Source: Prorocentrum cordatum (Eukaryota > Sar > Dinophyceae > Prorocentrales > Prorocentraceae). From it: a stretch of 30,762 bases of DNA. Both the position numbers and the translations under genes were made by a program. A model generated the notes under the pieces. It ran no database searches. It was not told the DNA's origin and worked only from the letters and a program-made list of their open reading frames with translations. Every line of letters begins with the position of its first letter. Positions within the stretch are counted from its first letter, which is position 1. Below are positions 25,728 through 30,762 of this stretch, piece by piece. The DNA lies in assembly GCA_963575745.1 (NCBI GenBank), contig CAUYUJ010000346.1, positions 50,001 to 80,762 of the forward strand, read 5' to 3'.

Positions 25728-25961
25728 GCAAGCAGTCTTGCCGGAGTTTAAAAAAACAGGCTTTAGGCTCAGTTCCCAGACCCCCGACGTCATGATTTTT
25801 TCACCGCGCCGACCCCTGCAAGTCTCGACCCCTTCCCCCAGGACCGGTTTTTTGTCCTGAGTCGTTTGTTGCCGGGCCCGAGGCCCGGTGAGGGCCCCCA
25901 GAGGCCGAACAGAGCGAAAAACCTCCCGTCATGACTTTGTCCTTGCCCGAAGGGGTCTGGG
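25728..25961 (+). mobile_element. Family P element (187 bp) with conserved 5' flank
   Basis: The P element is 25775-25961 (CCCAGACCCCCGACGTCATG … AGGGGTCTGGG). The preceding 47 bp (GCAAGCAGTCTTGCC … ACAGGCTTTAGGCTCAGTT) are nearly identical to those before the P copy at 27615, so the two loci share a larger duplicated unit. Confidence 0.92.
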
Positions 25962-25988
25962 AAAGCAGGTACTGGGCTCAATTAGCAC

Positions 25989-26136
25989 CGAGCGCGTTCC
26001 AGTACTTGCAAAGTGCCTACTCGCAACGTCCAGAAAACCATGCGTCCGCCTGTGCGCAACTTAACTATCGCAGATCCCCCGCGGCAGATCCATGCCATTT
26101 GCGAGTAGTTACTTTGCGAGTAGTGGAGCGCGCTCG
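25989..26136 (-). mobile_element. MITE-like element, family S copy 2
   Basis: 148 bp. In reverse complement it matches 17435-17575: CGAGCGCGCTCCACTACTCG, CAAAGTAACTACTCGCAAAT, GGCATGGATCTGCC and so on to CTGGAACGCGCTCG. The central palindrome is partly mutated. Confidence 0.85.
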
Positions 26137-26149
26137 TCTCAGTTAGGGC

Positions 26150-26312
26150 TCGGAGGTTGATAGACCTCCTACCCTGACACGGCGATTAGCGAATTGGCCG
26201 TTCTCGGGTCGCGAGAGGGCGCCGCCGCCGTCCTTTTGCGGGCCCAGGCCCGTCGATTTTGGCCCCGGGCCGTTTTCACCAAAGGGTGGTTTGCCAAAGG
26301 GAGGGGTTTACC
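26150..26312 (+). repeat. Dispersed repeat D1, copy 2
   Basis: Direct repeat of 7392-7556: GATAGACCTCCTACCCTGAC, CGGCGATTAGCGAATTGGCC, TCGCGAGAGGGCG, CAGGCCCGTCGATTTTGGCC and CCAAAGGGAGGGGTTTACC. Confidence 0.8.
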
Positions 26313-26319
26313 AGCCTGG

Positions 26320-26880
26320 AACATATCCCTATCCCCATGCTGGGCACCTCCTCATCACGATGCCAATCTTAGGGATTCCCGTATTTTTTGAGGGCGGATC
26401 CGAAAGATTGCCATCGCCTTTTGGCGTGTCAATCTTAGGGATAGGGATAATGGAGGATGACGATTAAGAAATGACCGGGGGTCGTGTTCACGCGGCGGCG
26501 CCCGGGATGACGATTAGAAAAAACCGGCCGCGGGCTGGAAAACTATTCTTTCTGATCGTTCTCCGCCAGTCAGAAAATTATGCAGAAATAGCAGGAAACT
26601 ATGTCTTTCATAGTTCTCAACCATTGTTTTTATTCATCGTCCTCCCGCATTACGTTCGAGGCTGGTAAGGGGCTCGTCCACCGCCGCGGGGCGCCCCCCC
26701 CCCCCCCCGGCCGCCTCCGAGACTGCAGGACGCCGAGGGGCGGCGGCCCCCTGGCCGCCGGCGGGGCCGCGGCGGCGCGCCGGGGCGGAGGCCCATAGTT
26801 TCAGAGGGCCGCGCTATAGGGCGCGGGCCGCGCGCCCCACCCGTGGCCTCGCCCTCTCCAGGCTCGGAGGGGCGCCAACA
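26320..26880. other. No supported gene; GC-rich sequence
   Basis: Holds a repeated CCAATCTTAGGGAT word (about 26361 and 26430), two ATGACGATTA(A/G)(A/G)AA words (about 26457 and 26507), a C-run (26692-26708) and a GC-rich part. No exon-like frame is convincing. Confidence 0.5.
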
Positions 26881-26884
26881 GTGC

Positions 26885-27015
26885 TCAGGAGGGGAAGAAG
26901 CACACAGACACAATGAATCGCCGATGCCCAGGGAAATGTTGGAACATATGCGAAGTGGGGGGGGGGAGACAAAAACCCAGAACATGTGGGAAAATATGGG
27001 GAGTCCTCCCCAGGC
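26885..27015 (+). repeat. Dispersed repeat E, partial copy
   Basis: CAGGAGGGGAAGAAGCACAC, AGACACAATGAATCGCC, GGGAAATGTTGGAACATATG, GAGACAAAAACCCAGAACAT and GTGGGAAAATATGGGG. The right TGTGTG end is missing. A shorter piece lies at 27424-27495 (ATACCCAGGAAAG … GGGGAGACGAAAGCCCAG). Confidence 0.65.
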
Positions 27016-27264
27016 CCCCTCGGGCAATGAAGAAAACATGACGAGAGTTATGATGCTCCAACCTATTTTTGTTCAGCCTTGAGCACCAGCAAGAATATCC
27101 GAGCGCCCCAAAAAAGTACCGAAGCTCAAGGGTTTTCACGTGGCGGGCCCTGGGAGACACTCGCCCGAAACTGTTTCGACACTGTTTCGACACTCTGTTG
27201 ATACTTTTCTTGGTGCTCGAAATTATTTCTGGGATGCGGTCCTTAAGTAGGATGGGAACAACGT

Positions 27265-27416
27265 AAGACGACAGGTCTTTTGCTATTTTCGGCCTCTGGG
27301 GGCCCTTACCGGCCCTCAGGACCGTCAAAAAAACGACTCGGGATCCGGTCCTGGGGAATGGGTCGAAACCTCCAGGGGTCGACGCAATGAGAAAATCATG
27401 ACGTCGGGGGTCTGGG
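27265..27416 (-). mobile_element. Family P element, one end truncated
   Basis: GCTATTTTCGGCCTCTGGGG, CCTCAGGACCGTCAAAAAAA, CGACTCGGGATCCGGTCCTG, GGGTCGACGC and TCATGACGTCGGGGGTCTGG. The right end is intact, the left end lost. Confidence 0.88.
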
Positions 27417-27567
27417 TCTTTCCCCGTCCCTTATACCCAGGAAAGTATAGGAACATACGGGCAGTGGGGGGTGGGGAGACGAAAGCCCAGAGGAGATCCA
27501 GCGACGGGCATCAGCAGCAGGGCCACTTGTGAGGCTACGCGGGGCCCCAGGACCCAGAGCCCGTCCA

Positions 27568-27801
27568 CGCAAGCAATCTTGCCTGAGTCTAAAAAACAGG
27601 CTTTAGGCTCAGTTCCCAGACCCCCGACGTCATGTTTTTTTCATCGCGTCGACCCCTGGAGGTCTCGACCCATTCCCCGGGACCAGTTTTTCCTCCTGGG
27701 TCGTTTGTTGCCGGGCCCGAGGCCCGGTGAGGGCACCCAGAGGCCGAGAAGAGCGAAAAACCTCCCGTCATGATTTTTGTCATTGCCCAAAGGGTTCTGG
27801 G
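27568..27801 (+). mobile_element. Family P element (187 bp) with conserved 5' flank
   Basis: The P element is 27615-27801 (CCCAGACCCCCGACGTCATG … TTCTGGG). The 47-bp flank GCAAGCAATCTTGCCTGAGT … AGGCTCAGTT matches that at 25728. Confidence 0.92.
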
Positions 27802-27850
27802 TACTCAGAGACCCAGAGATCGAGTAGAGGATCGACTGCCAAATTTCAGG

Positions 27851-28026
27851 CCAGACCCCCGCGGGTTGCGACAAGAATCACGACGGGAGGTTTGTGTGCG
27901 CTCTTTTGGCATTTGGGGGCCCTCACCGTGCCTCGGGGCCGTCAGGGAACGACTCGGGCTGAGAAGCCGGTCCCTGGGAAGGGGTCGAGACCTCTGGGGA
28001 TCGGCGTCCCTCCTTCCCCGTCCCGT
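27851..28026 (-). mobile_element. Family P element, alternative right end
   Basis: Starts CCAGACCCCCGCGGGTTG and has the usual core, but after GGTCGAGACCTCTGGGGATC it ends in GGCGTCCCTCCTTCCCCGTC CCGTATAC instead of the TCATGACGTC…TCTGGG end. The copy at 28483 has the same replacement, defining a subfamily. Confidence 0.88.
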
Positions 28027-28041
28027 ATACAGTGGAGGCCC

Positions 28042-28170
28042 ATGCCAAGAGCCACCCTGCTTGCCTCCAGGGTGCCCTGGGTGTCTCGGGTCTCGATGGT
28101 TTGCTGTGGAGAGGGAGCGCGGCGCTCCCACGCCAAGAGTCAAACGACGTCCTGGATCCTCAAGGTTGGG
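28042..28170 (+). repeat. Dispersed repeat G, copy 2
   Basis: Direct repeat of 16052-16176: CCATGCCAAGAGCCACCCTG, CTTGCCTCCAGGGTGCCCTG, GGCGCTCCCACGCCAAGAGT and CGACGTCCTGGAT. Confidence 0.8.
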
Positions 28171-28204
28171 GTTTCTTGCGGAAGGCTTCTTGTGGACCGA
28201 CCTC

Positions 28205-28365
28205 CACTGTACCCAGAGACCCAGACCCCGTCAGGTTGTCGATTCCCACGAAAATATGGGAAAGTACGCACAGCGGGGACGAAGACGAAAACCCTGAAAA
28301 TATTGCAAAATATACGGGGATCCTGGGATGAGTGTGTCTTTATTTGTGTGTCCCTGGGCCCCCTC
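28205..28365 (+). repeat. Dispersed repeat E, copy
   Basis: GTCGATTCCCACGAAAATAT, GGGAAAGTACGCACAG, GGGACGAAGACGAAAACCCT, GAAAATATTGCAAAATATAC and TGTGTCTTTATTTGTGTGTC. Confidence 0.7.
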
Positions 28366-28482
28366 CTCTCCCCTCTCCGCCGAGCAGCCGAGCCTGCCCG
28401 GGAGCAGCGCGGCGGCGCGTGGAGCCACCAGCGATTGGCATCAGCAGCGGGGCCACTTGTGAAGGTACCCCGGGCCCCCGGA

Positions 28483-28665
28483 CCCAGACCCCCTCGGGTA
28501 ATGAAAAAATCGCGACGGGAGGTTTTGGGCCATTTTCGGCTTCTGGGGGCCCTCACCGGGCCTTGGGGCCGTCAGGAAACGACTCAAGGTAAAAAACCGG
28601 TCCCCAGGAAGGGTACAGACCTTTGGGGGTCGGCGTCCCTCCTTCCACCCCGTCCCGTATACCCA
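28483..28665 (-). mobile_element. Family P element, alternative right end
   Basis: Starts CCCAGACCCCCTCGGGTAAT and has AAAAATCGCGACGGGAGG, TTCGGCTTCTGGGGGCCCTC and TTGGGGCCGTCAGGAAACGA. It then ends in CGGCGTCCCTCCTTCC and CCGTCCCGTATAC like 27851. Confidence 0.9.
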
Positions 28666-28680
28666 GAGACCCAGAGATCG

Positions 28681-28760
28681 AGTATCTTGGCCTCCCAGGT
28701 AGGATCGAAGTAGATGGGGTCGGAGGGTCGCGCCGCATCATCGCCGATGCATCGCCGATG
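28681..28760 (+). repeat. Repeat shared with 30245-30315
   Basis: TGGCCTCCCAGGTAGGATCG, GGGGTCGGAGG and CGCGCCGCATC(ATC)GCCGATG parallel TGGGCCTCCCAGGTGGGGTC, GACCCGAGGATCGTGCCGCA and TCGGCGATGCGGC at 30245-30315. Confidence 0.6.
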
Positions 28761-28860
28761 CGGCCTGGTGCGGAGCCCGCTGTCCTTCACGCGGACGTCG
28801 CCGATGCATCGCGGACGTCGCCGATGTATCGCCGATGCATCGGCGATACATCGGCGATCC
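28735..28860. repeat. CGCCGATGCAT palindrome cluster
   Basis: Repeated TCGCCGATGCATCG, GCGGACGTCGCCGATG and related words. It includes a 40-bp perfect zero-spacer palindrome at 28818-28857 with the arm TCGCCGATGTATCGCCGATG. Confidence 0.92.
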
Positions 28861-28989
28861 AGTGCAATCTTCTGACCCCATCTACTCGGACCCCATTTCG
28901 GAGGCCTCTAGCGATCGAGTAGCGGATCGAGTACAAAATTGATGTACCCCAAAATGGTTGTGACCGTCGAATCTACAACAAAATACGTA

Positions 28990-29065
28990 TAGTGCTCACA
29001 TGCGTACACATGTGTAAACATATGTATATATATGTATATATGCATGCATATATACATATATATAC

Positions 29066-29100
<35 letters not shown>

Positions 29101-29215
29101 TGTAGGTAGGTAGGTAGGTAGGTAGGTAGGTAGGTATGTATGTATGTATGTATGTATGCATGCATGTATGTATGTATGCATGTATGTATGTATGTGTATA
29201 TACAAATATATGCTA
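28990..29215. repeat. TATG/TAGG tetranucleotide tract
   Basis: ATACATATAT sequence, then (TATG)n, (TAGG)n near 29103-29134, and (TATG)n with GCATG variants. Stepwise unit changes show local repeat evolution. Confidence 0.93.
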
Positions 29216-29329
29216 ACATGGTACGCATGTTCGAAGAATCGGTGGAGAAATCCATTTCGGGGGAAATTCGATGTTTTAGTCGATCCCCTACTCGAAGAGA
29301 TCCGAGGAGCTGGTTTTGTCAATCTGGCG

Positions 29330-29440
29330 GCTTTTCCTGAGCTTTGGCCCCCGGGGCCCGCTCTCGGGCCCCGGGGGCCCTTCGGAAAGGGATCCGGGAC
29401 GAGAAGGCCCTCCCGGGGAAGGGGTCGGGACGTCTGGGGC
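29330..29440 (-). mobile_element. Family P element, core only
   Basis: GGCCCCCGGGGCCCGCTCTC, GGGCCCCGGGGGCCCTTCGG, GGATCCGGGACGAGAAGGCC and GGGGTCGGGACGTCTGGGG match the P core in reverse orientation. Confidence 0.65.
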
Positions 29441-29446
29441 CGCGCA

Positions 29447-29677
29447 AGGTACCGTACGTGGACATTGTATTCGAACCCTGTGGCCCAGGATGCCCCCCCG
29501 AACCCCCGAATTTAGTATTGATGGCGTGGCGACGGGGGGGGCGTGAGTGGACAGAAATATTCGAACCCCAAAGCACCGCCTTTGCTGAGATCAACATTGA
29601 TGTCGGGGGCGCGGGGGTGATTTAGAATCTCCCTCGAATGTGTGAGGGTTCGAATATATTGTCCATCTACGGTACCT
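29447..29677. mobile_element. TIR element K (231 bp)
   Basis: 33-bp TIRs with 29 matches. Left AGGTACCGTACGTGGACATT … TATTCGAACCCT; right, in reverse complement, AGGTACCGTAGATGGACAAT … TATTCGAACCCT. A third copy of the inner part, GTGGACAGAAATATTCGAAC, lies at 29547-29567 in forward orientation. The interior is G-rich with no ORF. No clear target duplication. Confidence 0.85.
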
Positions 29678-29710
29678 CCTGACAGTGAACTGAAAGTTCA
29701 AGCAGTGAGT

Positions 29711-29780
29711 TAGCACTACGCTGTTGACACTACGTAACGCAGGGTGAATTAACACTACGCTGTTGACACTACGTTGTTCG
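29711..29780 (+). repeat. ~40-bp tandem repeat
   Basis: CACTACGCTGTTGACACTAC occurs at about 29715 and 29755, preceded by TTAG or TTAA in each case. Two copies. Confidence 0.93.
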
Positions 29781-29799
29781 CATTAAGGGGGGCCGCGGA

Positions 29800-29935
29800 T
29801 TGAAAAAGTCGCATCGGCGGATGTCTGGGGATCAGGCGGTTTTTGGCCGTCTTCGGCCTCCGGGGGCCCTCGCCGAGTCTCGGGAGCATCAAAAAACGAC
29901 TCAGGACGAAAAACCGGCCCTTGGGCCCACGCATC
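29800..29935 (-). mobile_element. Family P element, truncated
   Basis: GGCCGTCTTCGGCCTCCGGG, GGCCCTCGCCGAGTCTCGGG, AAAAAACGACTCAGGACGAA and AAACCGGCCCTTGGG. It ends abruptly in CCCACGCATCAAG. Confidence 0.8.
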
Positions 29936-29967
29936 AAGAAAATTGGAGCAGCCCGATGTTTGTGTAC

Positions 29968-30022
29968 GCAGACCCACTCGCGTCACGAAAGAATCACGGC
30001 AGGAGGTTTTCGCCATTTTCGG
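29968..30022 (-). mobile_element. Family P fragment
   Basis: About 55 bp of the P end: GCAGACCCACTCGCGTCACG, AAAGAATCACGGCAGGAGGT and TTTCGCCATTTTCGG. It is cut off before a near-complete copy. Confidence 0.7.
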
Positions 30023-30045
30023 TGAAGGCTAAGCAATCTAGGCTT

Positions 30046-30230
30046 CCCAGATCCCCTTCGCGTCCTGAAGAGATCACGGCGGCAGATTGTTCGCTATTTT
30101 CAGCATCTGGAGGCCCTTACGGGGCCTCCGGACCGTCAAGTAACGACTCGGGATGAAGAACCCGTCCCGCGGAATGGGTCCAGACTTCTGGGGTCGAAGT
30201 CGCAAAAAATCGTGACGTCGGGAGTCTGGG
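30046..30230 (-). mobile_element. Family P element, near full length (185 bp)
   Basis: Starts CCCAGATCCCCTTCGCGTCC and ends GTGACGTCGGGAGTCTGGG. The complete core lies between. It appears to be an older copy because both ends have substitutions. Confidence 0.9.
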
Positions 30231-30362
30231 TAGTTTCAAGGCCAAGCCATCTGGGCCTCCCAGGTGGGGTCGGAGCAGGTGGGACCCGAGGATCGTGCCG
30301 CATCGGCGATGCGGCGCGCCGGGGCTGAGGCCTGTCTGGCCGCGCGCCCCGTGGCCTCTCCC

Positions 30363-30665
30363 CGTCCGGTATAGTTCGCCATGCGGGAAGCGGGTCCTGA
30401 GGAAAACGGGTCCTGAGGTTCTTCGCAGTTATCGGCCTCTCTGGGGGCCTCGGGACCCGCAGAGAACGATTCGGGAATGGGTGGATACCTCTGGGGAATG
30501 GGGAAGGGGTGGAGACCTCTGGGGGTCGCCGTCCTGTATAGTTCGCCGAGGGTGAGGCGGGTCCTGAGGGCAGCGAGTCCCGAGGTTTTCCGCCGTTTCC
30601 GGGCGCTCGGGGCCCTCCGCGGAAGCGACCCAGGATGGAAAGCTCGTCCCTTTCGGAGGGCCCCC
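30363..30665 (-). mobile_element. Two tandem P-like units (~167-bp period)
   Basis: TATAGTTCGCC followed by GCGGGTCCTGAGG occurs at about 30370 and 30537. Each is followed by P-core blocks (TCGGCCTCTCTGGGGGCCTC and CGGGCGCTCGGGGCCCTCCG; CGATTCGGGAATGGG and CGACCCAGGATGGAAAG). The last unit fades towards the window edge. Confidence 0.65.
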
Positions 30666-30762
30666 AGAGTCCCAAGGACCCGTCACCCCTCAGGACACGT
30701 ACGGTAGGGGGAAACCGTGACTGAACACCCCCCCCCTCCCCCCCCAAACTCAACGTTGGCAC

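Overview
This window is about 30.8 kb of GC-rich, repeat-saturated nuclear DNA, most likely from a dinoflagellate. The main evidence is a near-perfect genomic copy of the dinoflagellate spliced leader (19 of 21 positions, 10511-10531). It lies just upstream of a small intronless gene whose product has the signal peptide plus 'AFVP' plastid-targeting presequence typical of red-lineage secondary plastids. High GC, exon-like islands with strong GC3, short introns and very low gene density agree with this. The species cannot be fixed from sequence alone; a Prorocentrum-like genome would fit. There are no operons, rRNA genes, credible tRNAs, CRISPR arrays or bacterial-type signals.

Only two genes are well supported. 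(1) 10598-10894 (+) encodes a 98-residue, probably plastid-targeted, single-span membrane protein. It sits inside what looks like a processed retrocopy: near-identical 20-bp direct repeats, relict spliced leader, intronless CDS, A-rich tail. (2) 22698-23498 (+) is a multi-exon gene fragment. Three exon islands join in one frame through AG-ended introns, and intron 1 consists mostly of a terminal-inverted-repeat (TIR) element. Its product is not recognised. Exon-like islands at 15083-15250, 9430-9670 and 3356-3716 are weak candidates.

Most of the rest is a patchwork of short non-autonomous elements and simple repeats. I name the families here for reference. P is a ~187-bp element with CCCAGACCCC ends and about 20 copies. 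A is ~131-150 bp with TCGGGC ends and 4 copies. C has GGCGCTCCGCGCGGA ends and 3 copies. S has CGAGCGCGTTCC ends and 2 copies in opposite orientation. F is a ~100-bp long-hairpin foldback with 2 copies. T is a 189-bp element with a perfect 5-bp target duplication. K is 231 bp with 33-bp TIRs. Q is 152 bp, V 128 bp, and N is an A/C-rich insert inside a satellite. Families D1, D2, D3, E, G and H are dispersed direct repeats with less clear ends. P copies become very dense from 22 kb to the right edge.

Layout: 1-5 kb holds repeats, a 10-bp minisatellite and a 100-N gap. 5-9 kb holds A and D copies, a GGA tract and a foldback. 9-11 kb holds tandem repeats and the retrogene. 11-14 kb holds degenerate CCCAAGACGGC arrays and microsatellites. 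14-20 kb holds P, C, T, S and N elements, a (TAG)n array of ~86 units and a 62-bp satellite. 20-22 kb holds a 181-bp tandem repeat, foldback and Q. 22-24 kb holds the multi-exon gene embedded in P and C copies. 24-30.8 kb is mainly P copies with palindromes and element K. The genes show no functional relationship; their shared context is mobile-element activity.
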